A stretch of DNA of 44,959 nucleotides from Streptomyces globisporus (GTDB lineage: Bacteria; Actinomycetota; Actinomycetes; Streptomycetales; Streptomycetaceae): contig NZ_QWFA01000019.1 of NCBI RefSeq assembly GCF_003501885.1, forward strand, positions 1 through 44,959, written 5' to 3'. A program made the translations under genes and the position numbers. Positions within the stretch are counted from its first letter, which is position 1. Each line of letters begins with the position of its first letter. This document shows, piece after piece, positions 24,863 through 31,838 of this stretch. The notes under the pieces were generated by a model. That model saw only the letters and a list, made by a program, of their open reading frames with translations. It was not told the DNA's origin and did not search any database.

Positions 24863-25210
24863 ATGACGAAAGTCTTACGGCATCACCGCCGCCGGACGCC
24901 GGGAAGCTCGCTCTCCGTGTGCGGGATGGGGCACGAGCAGGTGACCACCATCGGGCGGGCCCGCACCGGCCGTTGGATCACCGTCGACACGGGTTCGCGT
25001 CACCTGCACACCTTCCGGGCGAAGTTGGCGTACGCGCCGGCCGTGCTGCGACGGGCCGACGCGATCGCGGTGCGCCCGCAGACCCGGGAGGAGACCGAGG
25101 AGCCGGCCGCGCTGCTGGAGCGGCTCGCCGCCACGTACCGCGAGACCCGCCACGGCGCGCCGCACCCCACGCCGTGCCTCTGTCACACGTGTCTGGTCAC
25201 CCCAGCGTGA
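24863..25210 (+). CDS. small Cys-containing hypothetical protein
   Basis: An unrecognised protein of up to 115 residues. Third codon positions are strongly G/C from about codon 20 onward, which supports real coding. The C-terminus has a C-x-C-x2-C cluster (PCLCHTCLV) that could bind metal. Three starts are possible: ATG 24863, GTG 24917 (after GGGAAG at 10 bases) and ATG 24926. If the first is used, codon 5 is TTA, the rare Leu codon that needs the bldA tRNA in Streptomyces. The first 18 codons look less coding-like, so the shorter form is plausible. The end overlaps the convergent monooxygenase gene by 14 bases. Confidence 0.6.
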   Translation: MTKVLRHHRRRTPGSSLSVCGMGHEQVTTIGRARTGRWITVDTGSRHLHTFRAKLAYAPAVLRRADAIAVRPQTREETEEPAALLERLAATYRETRHGAPHPTPCLCHTCLVTPA

Positions 25211-27488
25211 GCCGGGGCTTCGGTCCATCGGTACGGCCGGTGGGCGGGGTGCGGCTGCCCGCGCCGTACGGGAGGGGCCAGGGCGCACCCGGCCCCGTGT
25301 AGCCCTGTTCGGCCGCCGCGTGGAGGGCCCAGTGCGGGTCGTACAGGTGGGGGCGGGCCAGGGCGCAGAGGTCGGCGCGGCCCGCCAGGAGCAGGGAGTT
25401 GACGTCGTCCCAGGAGGAGATCGCGCCGACCGCGATGACGGGGACGTCCACGGTGTTGCGGATCCGGTCGGCGTACGGGGTCTGGTAGGAGCGGCCGTAC
25501 TCGGGGCGCTCCTCGGGCACGACCTGGCCGGTGGAGACGTCGATGGCGTCGGCCCCGTGCCCGGCGAAGGCGCGGGCGATCGTGACGGCGTCCTCGGCGT
25601 CGGTGCCGCCCTCGGCCCAGTCGGTGGCGGAGATCCGGACGGTCATCGGCCGTTCCTGCGGCCAGACTTCGCGCACGGCGTCGAAGACGTCGAGGGGGAA
25701 CCGGAGCCGGCCCGCCAGGGATCCACCGTAGGCGTCGGTGCGGTGGTTGGTGAGCGGGGAGAGGAAGCCGGAGAGCAGATAGCCGTGGGCGCAGTGCAGT
25801 TCGAGGAGGTCGAAGCCGGAGTCGGCGGCGCGCCGGGCGGCCGCCACGAACTGCTCGCGTACGGCCTCCAGTCCGGCCCGGTCCAACTCGGCCGGTACCT
25901 GGCTGACGCCCGGGGCGTACGGGAGTGGGGAGGCGGCCGTCAGGGGCCAGTTACCGCTGTCCAGGGGCTGGTCGATGCCCTCCCACATCAGTCTCGTGGA
26001 GCCCTTGCGGCCGGAGTGACCGAGCTGGACGCCGATGGCGGCGCCGGGGGCCGAAGTGTGGACGAAGTCGGTGATCCGCCGCCAGGCCAGGGCCTGTTCG
26101 TCGCTCCACAGGCCCGTGCAGCCGGGGGTGATGCGGCCCTCGGGGCTGACGCAGACCATCTCGGTCATGGTGAGCCCCGCGCCGCCGAGCGCGCGGGCCC
26201 CGAGGTGGACGAGGTGGAAATCGCCGGGGAGTCCGTCGGTGGCGGAGTACATGTCCATGGGTGAGACGACGACGCGGTTGCGCAGCTCCAGACCGCGCAG
26301 CCGGAACGGGGTGAACATCGGCGGGGTGCCGGGCGGGCAGCCGAACTCCTCCTCGACGGCGGCGGTGAACGAGGCGTCGCGCAGCCGGAGGTTGTCGTGG
26401 GTGACCCGGCGGCTGCGGGTGAGCAGGTTGAACGCGAAGCGCCGGGGCGGCTGGTCGACGTAGTGGGCCAGCTCCTCGAACCAGCGCAGGCTGGCCGCGG
26501 CGGCGCGCTGCGTCGAGGCGACGACCGGGCGGCGCTCGGCCTCGTACGCCGTCAACGCGGACGGAAGGTCGGGCTGTTCCTCGATGCAGGCGGCTAGCGC
26601 AAGGGCGTCCTCGACGGCGAGCTTGGTGCCGGAGCCGATGGAGAAGTGGGCGGTGTGGGCCGCGTCGCCGATGAGCACGATGTTGCCTTGGGACCAGCGG
26701 GAGTTGGTGACCGTACGGAAGGCGAGCCAGGAGGACCGGTTGGAGCGCAGGGGGCGGCCGTCGAGGGCCTCGGTGAAGAACTTGGCGCAGCGGGTGGTGG
26801 ATTCGGCCGCGTCGCAGGTGTCGAGTCCGGCGGCGCGCCACACCTCCTCGCTCATCTCGACGATGACGGTGGAGGCATCGGCGGCGTAGGGGTAGCCGTG
26901 CAACTGCATGACGCCGTAGGGCGTTTCGGCGATCTCGAAGCGGAAGGCGCCGAGCGTGAAGTCGGCGGCGAGCCAGATGTAGCGGTTGCGGTGTTCGGTG
27001 ATGCCCGGGCCGAAGGCGTCGGCGTGCGCCGCACGGGTGGCGCTGTGCACCCCGTCGGCGGCGATGACCAGGTCGTGGTGGGCGGCCAGCTCGGCGGCGG
27101 GCGGGGCCGGGGTGCGGAAGCGGAGGTCGACGCCGAGGCCGGCGCAGCGCTCGTGCAGGATCTCCAGGAGCCGGCGGCGGCCGAGGGCGGCGAAGCCGTG
27201 CCCGCCGGAGGTGTGGGTGCGGCCGCGGTGGGCGATGTCGATGGTGTCCCAGCGGACGAACTCGCGGCTGATGGCGCGGTACACCTCGGGGTCGGCGTGC
27301 TCGATGCCGCCGAGGGTCTCGTCGGAGAGGACGACGCCGAAGCCGAAGGTGTCGTCGGGGGCGTTGCGCTCGAAGACGGTGACCTCGCGGTCCGGGTCGA
27401 GCCGTTTGAGCAGGGACGCGGCGTAGAGCCCGCCGGGGCCGCCGCCGATGACCGCGATGCGCCGCACGGACGGTCCGCCGCCCGCCAC
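25197..27488 (-). CDS. bifunctional aryl-CoA monooxygenase / OYE-type reductase (anthraniloyl-CoA monooxygenase or salicylyl-CoA 5-hydroxylase)
   Basis: A 763-residue two-domain flavoenzyme. Residues about 9-385 are a class A FAD monooxygenase: the dinucleotide fold RIAVIGGGPGGLYAA (GxGxxG at 15-20), DLVIAADGVHSATR, and GDAAH at 274-278. Residues about 391-763 are an Old Yellow Enzyme-type FMN reductase (MFTPFRLRGLELRNRVVVSPM, SGFLSPLTNHRTDAYGGS). This fusion is the hallmark of 2-aminobenzoyl-CoA monooxygenase/reductase and of salicylyl-CoA 5-hydroxylases such as SdgC; it hydroxylates the aryl-CoA ring and, in the amino-benzoyl case, also reduces it. The GTG at 27488 is 2 bases after the enoyl-CoA hydratase stop, with AGGGGCGG before it; a second GTG at 27467 is possible. 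Confidence 0.92.
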   Translation of the reverse strand: MAGGGPSVRRIAVIGGGPGGLYAASLLKRLDPDREVTVFERNAPDDTFGFGVVLSDETLGGIEHADPEVYRAISREFVRWDTIDIAHRGRTHTSGGHGFAALGRRRLLEILHERCAGLGVDLRFRTPAPPAAELAAHHDLVIAADGVHSATRAAHADAFGPGITEHRNRYIWLAADFTLGAFRFEIAETPYGVMQLHGYPYAADASTVIVEMSEEVWRAAGLDTCDAAESTTRCAKFFTEALDGRPLRSNRSSWLAFRTVTNSRWSQGNIVLIGDAAHTAHFSIGSGTKLAVEDALALAACIEEQPDLPSALTAYEAERRPVVASTQRAAAASLRWFEELAHYVDQPPRRFAFNLLTRSRRVTHDNLRLRDASFTAAVEEEFGCPPGTPPMFTPFRLRGLELRNRVVVSPMDMYSATDGLPGDFHLVHLGARALGGAGLTMTEMVCVSPEGRITPGCTGLWSDEQALAWRRITDFVHTSAPGAAIGVQLGHSGRKGSTRLMWEGIDQPLDSGNWPLTAASPLPYAPGVSQVPAELDRAGLEAVREQFVAAARRAADSGFDLLELHCAHGYLLSGFLSPLTNHRTDAYGGSLAGRLRFPLDVFDAVREVWPQERPMTVRISATDWAEGGTDAEDAVTIARAFAGHGADAIDVSTGQVVPEERPEYGRSYQTPYADRIRNTVDVPVIAVGAISSWDDVNSLLLAGRADLCALARPHLYDPHWALHAAAEQGYTGPGAPWPLPYGAGSRTPPTGRTDGPKPRLTLG

Positions 27489-27490
27489 GG

Positions 27491-28318
27491 CTACCGCCCC
27501 TGCCACTTCGGGGGCCGCTTCTCGGTGAAGGCGGCGTGGAACTCGGCGTAGTCCTCGCCGTGCATCAGGAGGGCCTGGGTGTTGGCGTCCAGCTCCAGGG
27601 AGGCGGCGAGCGGCATGTCCAGCTCGGCGGTGAGCAGGGCCTTGGTCTGGGCGAGCGCGAGGGCAGGGCCGTCGGCGAGGCGGCGGGCCAGCTCGGCGGC
27701 GCGTTCGTCGGCCTTCCCCTCCTCGGCCAGCTCGCTGATCAGGCCGATCCGCTCCGCCTCGGGGGCGCGGACCGCGTCGCCGAGCATCAGGAGGCGGGTG
27801 GCGTGGCCGAGGCCGACGACCCGGGGCAGCAGGTAGGCCGCACCCATGTCGCCGCCGGAGAGGCCGACCCGGGTGAAGAGGAAGGCGAAGCGGGCCGAGG
27901 GATCGGCGACCCGGAAGTCGGCGGCGAGGGCCAGGACGGCCCCGGCACCCGCCGCGACACCGTGAACGGCGGCGACGACGGGGAAGGGGCACTCCCGCAG
28001 GGCCCGGACGACCTGTCCGGTCATCCGGTTGAAGTCGAGGAGCTGTGCGGTGTCCATGGCCAGGGTGGCGCCGATGATCTCGTCGACGTCGCCGCCGGAG
28101 CAGAAGCCGCGCCCCTCCCCGGCGAGGACGAGGGCGCGGACGGAGCGCTCCCGGGAGAGCTCGGCGAGAAGGTCCCGCAGATCGGCGTAGGCGCCGAAGG
28201 TGAGCGCGTTGAGTTTTTCGGGGCGGGAGAATGTGACGGTTGCCACACCGTCGTCCCGGGTCAGCCGGAGATGACGCCATTCCTCGGTGCTCGGGGCCGA
28301 GCTGGGAAACGGGCTCAT
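27491..28318 (-). CDS. enoyl-CoA hydratase/isomerase family protein
   Basis: A 275-residue crotonase-fold enzyme. The oxyanion-hole region reads ALVLAGEGRGFCSGGDVDEI, and the second signature is VVAAVHGVAAGAGAVLALAADFRVAD followed by FLFTRVGLSGGDMGAAYLLPRVVG. In this sub-group the GDMGAAYLLPR segment replaces the common PGAGGTQRL, so the acid/base residues differ from classical hydratases and isomerase or hydrolase activity is possible. The ATG at 28318 follows AAGGGGA. It is the first gene of the operon with the bifunctional monooxygenase, fitting a role in beta-oxidation-like steps after ring attack. Confidence 0.9.
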   Translation of the reverse strand: MSPFPSSAPSTEEWRHLRLTRDDGVATVTFSRPEKLNALTFGAYADLRDLLAELSRERSVRALVLAGEGRGFCSGGDVDEIIGATLAMDTAQLLDFNRMTGQVVRALRECPFPVVAAVHGVAAGAGAVLALAADFRVADPSARFAFLFTRVGLSGGDMGAAYLLPRVVGLGHATRLLMLGDAVRAPEAERIGLISELAEEGKADERAAELARRLADGPALALAQTKALLTAELDMPLAASLELDANTQALLMHGEDYAEFHAAFTEKRPPKWQGR

Positions 28319-28380
28319 GGAGGGGTCCCCTTCAGCGATCGGGCTGGTGCCGGCCGTGCGCGGGTCGCGTTCCGCCTCCG

Positions 28381-28410
28381 AAGTTATCACTCAAGCGTGA
28401 CTGCCGTCAC
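28381..28410 (-). promoter_or_regulatory. promoter/operator of the enoyl-CoA hydratase-monooxygenase operon
   Basis: On the minus strand GTGACG (28410-28405) and TAACTT (28386-28381) are spaced by 18 bases. Two 14-base palindromic sites overlap here: TCAC-N6-GTGA at 28387-28400 and GTGAC-TGCC-GTCAC at 28397-28410. The second contains the 13-mer also found at the ligase promoter (21567-21579) with a single difference. It covers the predicted -35, as expected for repression. Confidence 0.5.
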
Positions 28411-28537
28411 GAGGTCGCAATACAGCATCCATGAGACCGTTGTGGCGAAAGTCCCCTTTGCTCCGGTCGACCGCCCCTATGGCTGGGCCGGAGCGGTTCG
28501 TAAGGTTGAAACCAGGAAGTCTCGCCACGAGTACGAC

Positions 28538-29065
28538 GTGAACCAGAGAAGATGCCTGCCCGAGGGCCGAGACCTCCCGCTTCAGGTAGACCCGCTCCCG
28601 AACGGAAACCCTGCCGTGCCGCCCGATGTCCCCGTCCCTGCTTCCTGGCGCATCGCCCTGCCGCACTCCACCGCGGCCGTGCCGATCGCCCGGGCTCTCA
28701 TCCGTACGGCCCTGTCGGACATCGACGCCCCGGCCGACAGCGACACCGCTGAACTGCTGACCGCCGAACTGGTGGCCAACGCGGTCGAGCACACCCTGGG
28801 CGGCGAGCCCATCGAGCTGGTCGTGGAGCTGCTGCCCACCGGCTGCCAGGTCGAGGTGCACGACCGCGACCCCGCCCCGCCGGGCGACCTGTCCCGGCCG
28901 CAGCCGGGCTTCGAGGTCGATCCCTGGCAGGAGCACGGCCGCGGCCTGCTGCTGATCCGGACCCTCAGCTCCGCGTGCGGTCACCGCACCACGGAGCACG
29001 GCAAGGCCGTCTGGTTCACGCTTCCGGCGATACCGGCGCAGCCGGGTCCGTCGCCGGGGAGCTGA
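28538..29065 (+). CDS. HATPase_c anti-sigma-factor-like regulatory protein
   Basis: A protein of 175 residues from the chosen GTG, with a single GHKL/HATPase domain of the RsbW/SpoIIAB-like group that is abundant in Streptomyces. The N box is ELLTAELVANAVEHT, the G1 region VEVHDRDPAPP and the G2 box EHGRGLLLIRTLSSACGHR. Such proteins bind and may phosphorylate anti-anti-sigma partners, or act as serine kinases of sigma-factor networks; no partner gene is adjacent. The start is uncertain: GTG at 28538 is used, but homology only begins near residue 35 and a later GTG is possible. The last 50 bases overlap the convergent permease gene. Confidence 0.8.
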   Translation: MNQRRCLPEGRDLPLQVDPLPNGNPAVPPDVPVPASWRIALPHSTAAVPIARALIRTALSDIDAPADSDTAELLTAELVANAVEHTLGGEPIELVVELLPTGCQVEVHDRDPAPPGDLSRPQPGFEVDPWQEHGRGLLLIRTLSSACGHRTTEHGKAVWFTLPAIPAQPGPSPGS

Positions 29066-30503
29066 CCAGCCGGGAGCGCTTGCGGCCGTAGCCGGCGTAG
29101 AGGAGCGAGCCGACGGCCAGGAAGACCGCGAACTGGACCCAGGTCGTCCAGCCGGTCCCGTACATCAGATACAGGCAGAAGGCGACGCCCAGCAGCGGGC
29201 TGACCGGGTAGAGCGGGACCCGGAAGGACCGCTTCAGCTCGGGGTTGCGGCGGCGGAGCACCACCACCGCGACGTTGACGGCGACCATCGTGGCGAGCGT
29301 GCCGATGGTCGTCAGGTTCACGACGACGTCGAGCGAGACGAAGGCGGCCGGGACCGCGAAGACGCAGGCGACGATCCAGGTGTTGGCGACCGGGGTGTGG
29401 GTCGTGGGAGAGACCCGTTCGAAGACGCGCGGAATGAGTCCGTCGCGGGACATCGACATCAGGATGCGGGTCTGCCCGTACATCACGGCGAGCACCACCG
29501 AGGCGATGGCGACGACCGCGCCGAAGGCGATGATGCCACCGCCCACCGAGGAGTCGGTGACCTCGTTGACGGCGATCGAGAGAGCGGCGCTCTTGTTCGC
29601 CACGTCGTCCGAGCCGATCGCGCCGATGGCGGAGAGAGCCACGGCACAGTAGAGCAGGGTGACGACGCCGATGCAGATCAGGATGGCGATCGGGATGTTG
29701 CGGCGGGGGTTCTTGACCTCTTCGCCGGCGGTGGTGATGGCGTCGAAGCCGATGTAGGAGAAGAACGCGAGCGAGGCGCCCGCGGTGATCCCGCCCAGCC
29801 CGTGGGTGGCGAACGGCATGAGGTTGTCGTCCTGGAACGCGCTGAACGCCACCGCGCAGAACGCGACCAGGATGCCGATCTTGAGGACCGCCATGGCGGC
29901 GGTGGCCGTGGCGCTCTCGCGGACGCCGCGCACCAGCAGGGTGGCGGCCATGGCGATCACGACGACCGCGGGCAGGTTGACCACACCGCCGTCACCGGGC
30001 CCGGAGGACAGGGCGGCGGGCAGTTCCCAGCCGAAGATGCTGTTCAGCAGCTCGTTGACGTACTGGCTCCAGCCCACCGCGACGGCGGAGACCGAGACGC
30101 CGTACTCCAGCAGCAGGCACCAGCCGACGAGGAAGGCGGTGCGCTCGCCGAGCGCCGCGTACGCGAAGGAGTACGAGCTTCCGGAGACCGGGATGGCGCT
30201 GCCCAGCTCCGCGAAGGAGAGGGCGGTGAAGATGCAGGTGATCGCCGCGAGGACGAAGGAGATCACGACGGCGGGGCCGGCCTCGGCGACGCTGTCGGAG
30301 AGCCCGACGAAGATGCCGGTGCCGACGATAGCGCCGACCCCGAAGCAGACGAGCTGGAAGAGGCCCATCGTGCGTTTGAGGCCGTGGCCCTCCAGGTCGC
30401 CGCCGGATTCGGCGATGAGCCGCTCGGGGCTCTTGCGGCGCAGGCCCGACAGGTGGGGGCCGGCGGGCTTCGGGGTGCCGGATCGCGGCAGACCGGTGCT
30501 CAT
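29016..30503 (-). CDS. APC-family amino acid permease
   Basis: A 495-residue transporter with 12 to 14 hydrophobic helices. The first helix has the APC signature GLFQLVCFGVGAIVGTGIFVGLS, and helices 2-3 contain FAELGSAIPVSGSSYSFAYAALGE, as in cationic amino-acid transporters (CAT/YfnA group). Later SYIGFDAITTAGEEVKNPRRNIP is also diagnostic. It follows the ornithine carbamoyltransferase and arginine deiminase genes on the same strand, 216 bases downstream, so arginine or ornithine is a reasonable substrate guess. ATG 30503 is used; an in-frame ATG at 30518 would add five residues. The gap between contains a strong hairpin, so it may not be co-transcribed. Confidence 0.88.
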   Translation of the reverse strand: MSTGLPRSGTPKPAGPHLSGLRRKSPERLIAESGGDLEGHGLKRTMGLFQLVCFGVGAIVGTGIFVGLSDSVAEAGPAVVISFVLAAITCIFTALSFAELGSAIPVSGSSYSFAYAALGERTAFLVGWCLLLEYGVSVSAVAVGWSQYVNELLNSIFGWELPAALSSGPGDGGVVNLPAVVVIAMAATLLVRGVRESATATAAMAVLKIGILVAFCAVAFSAFQDDNLMPFATHGLGGITAGASLAFFSYIGFDAITTAGEEVKNPRRNIPIAILICIGVVTLLYCAVALSAIGAIGSDDVANKSAALSIAVNEVTDSSVGGGIIAFGAVVAIASVVLAVMYGQTRILMSMSRDGLIPRVFERVSPTTHTPVANTWIVACVFAVPAAFVSLDVVVNLTTIGTLATMVAVNVAVVVLRRRNPELKRSFRVPLYPVSPLLGVAFCLYLMYGTGWTTWVQFAVFLAVGSLLYAGYGRKRSRLVSSPATDPAAPVSPEA

Positions 30504-30574
30504 GCGGGACGTTCTCATCTCTGGTGGTGCAGTGGGGGGACGGCCCGTGCGCCGGGGTGCGGCGGCACAGGTAT

Positions 30575-30614
30575 GGGGTTCGACCCTGCGGGGGTCTCCC
30601 CGGGTCCGAACCCC
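30575..30614 (-). ncRNA. extended hairpin in the arcB-permease gap
   Basis: A long near-continuous stem-loop: 30575-30585 pairs with 30603-30614 with one bulged base at 30606, and 30589-30593 pairs with 30598-30602 around a 4-base loop. It lies about 71 bases before the permease start in the permease direction. It could be a leader structure controlling the permease or a second terminator. No known riboswitch consensus was recognised. Confidence 0.4.
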
Positions 30615-30704
30615 ACCAAGAGCCGACATCGTAGCCACCGGCACGCATGTTCACCCAATCGGGCGCATGAGCATGCGAACCCCTGCCCCGTATCCGTACC
30701 GAGC

Positions 30705-30720
30705 GCGCCCTTGCGGGCGC
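30705..30720 (-). terminator. hairpin overlapping the ornithine carbamoyltransferase stop
   Basis: A perfect 6-base GC stem (30705-30710 with 30715-30720) closes on a GCAA tetraloop in the minus-strand RNA. The right arm includes the first base of the stop codon complement. No T tract follows. It is a likely terminator, possibly working with the larger hairpin at 30575-30614. Confidence 0.55.
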
Positions 30721-31724
30721 TACTTTCCGGCGAGCGTCGCCACCAGGACGGCCTTGATCGTGTGCATCCGGTTCTCCGCCTGGTCGAAGACGACGGAGTG
30801 CGGCGACTCGAAGACCTCGTCGCTGACCTCCAGCTCCGTCAGCCCGTACCGGGCGTGGATGTCCCGGCCGACCTGGGTGCCGAGGTCGTGGAAGGCCGGC
30901 AGGCAGTGCAGGAACTTCACGTCCGGGTTGCCGGTGGCCCGCAGGACGTCCATCGTCACGGCGTAGGGCCCGAGGGCGGCGATGCGCTCGGCCCAGACCT
31001 CCTTGGGCTCCCCCATGGAGACCCAGACGTCGGTGGCGACGAAGTCGGCGCCCGCGACGCCCTGGGCCACATCGCCGGTGAGGGTGATCTTCGCGCCGCT
31101 GACCTCGGCGAGCTTCCGGGCCTGCGCCACGACCGTCTCGTCCGGCCAGTACGCCTCGGGGGCGACGATCCGGACGTCCAGGCCGAGCAGGGCGCCGGTG
31201 ATCAGGTAGGAGTTGCCCATGTTGAAGCGGGCGTCGCCGAGGTAGGCGAAGGCCGTCCCCGCGAGGGGCCCCTCGCGGCACTCGGTCATGGTGAGGACGT
31301 CGGCGAGCATCTGGGTGGGGTGCCAGTCGTCGGTGAGCCCGTTGAAGACCGGCACGCCGCCGTGCGCGGCCAGCTCCTCGACGGCCTGCTGACTGTCGCC
31401 CCGGTACTCGATCCCGTCGAACATCCGACCGAGCACCCGGGCGGTGTCCTTCACGGACTCCTTGTGGCCCATCTGGGAGCCCGCGGGGTCGAGGTAGGTG
31501 GTGAAGGCGCCCTGGTCGGCGGCGGCGACCTCGAACGCGCAGCGCGTCCGGGTCGAGGTCTTCTCGAAGATCAGCGCGATGTTCTTCCCGCGCAGCCGCT
31601 GGACCTCGGCCCCGGCCTTCTTGGCCGCCTTGAGCTCGGCGGCCAGCGCGACCAGGCCGAGAAACTCCTCGGAGGTGAAGTCCAGCTCCTTGAGGAAGTG
31701 GCGGCCGGTGAGGTCTATGGCCAT
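30720..31724 (-). CDS. argF: ornithine carbamoyltransferase
   Basis: A 334-residue transcarbamylase of normal length. The carbamoyl-phosphate motif STRTR is at residues 57-61, the second phosphate-binding motif HPTQ is in [15 protein letters not shown], the ornithine loop shows [15 protein letters not shown] and the C-terminal HCLPAFHD carries the catalytic Cys. It interconverts ornithine plus carbamoyl phosphate and citrulline. Position directly after arginine deiminase suggests the catabolic direction (arcB), although sequence alone does not separate anabolic and catabolic forms. The ATG at 31724 follows AGGAG at 8 bases. A 113-base gap with a symmetric element separates it from arcA. Confidence 0.95.
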   Translation of the reverse strand: MAIDLTGRHFLKELDFTSEEFLGLVALAAELKAAKKAGAEVQRLRGKNIALIFEKTSTRTRCAFEVAAADQGAFTTYLDPAGSQMGHKESVKDTARVLGRMFDGIEYRGDSQQAVEELAAHGGVPVFNGLTDDWHPTQMLADVLTMTECREGPLAGTAFAYLGDARFNMGNSYLITGALLGLDVRIVAPEAYWPDETVVAQARKLAEVSGAKITLTGDVAQGVAGADFVATDVWVSMGEPKEVWAERIAALGPYAVTMDVLRATGNPDVKFLHCLPAFHDLGTQVGRDIHARYGLTELEVSDEVFESPHSVVFDQAENRMHTIKAVLVATLAGK

Positions 31725-31781
31725 GATGACTGCTCCTGGGTCGGACGGGGATCGGCGCACTGCGCGCGGCAGGGCTGGAAG

Positions 31782-31808
31782 TCTATACGATGCCTCGCAT
31801 CTCTATAC
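31782..31808. promoter_or_regulatory. symmetric element upstream of argF/arcB
   Basis: TCTATAC is repeated at 31782-31788 and 31802-31808, exactly 20 bases apart, and between the copies lies the inverted repeat GATGC-CTC-GCATC (31789-31801). The element is 58-84 bases before the carbamoyltransferase start. On the minus strand each repeat reads GTATAGA and could also serve as a -10 hexamer. A dimeric activator or repressor such as an ArgR-type protein is possible, but it does not clearly match an ARG box. Confidence 0.45.
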
Positions 31809-31838
31809 AGGTCCATGGGGTCGCCTTACGCCGGCCGC

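Noticed and set aside
24875..25288. Minus-strand frame opposite the small Cys protein gene
   Set aside because: Third-position G/C bias supports the plus strand, and the minus product is Arg/Pro-rich with no motif.
30575..30590. tRNA T-arm-like GGTTCGA sequence
   Set aside because: No acceptor, D or anticodon arms can be placed around it; it is one side of the long hairpin.
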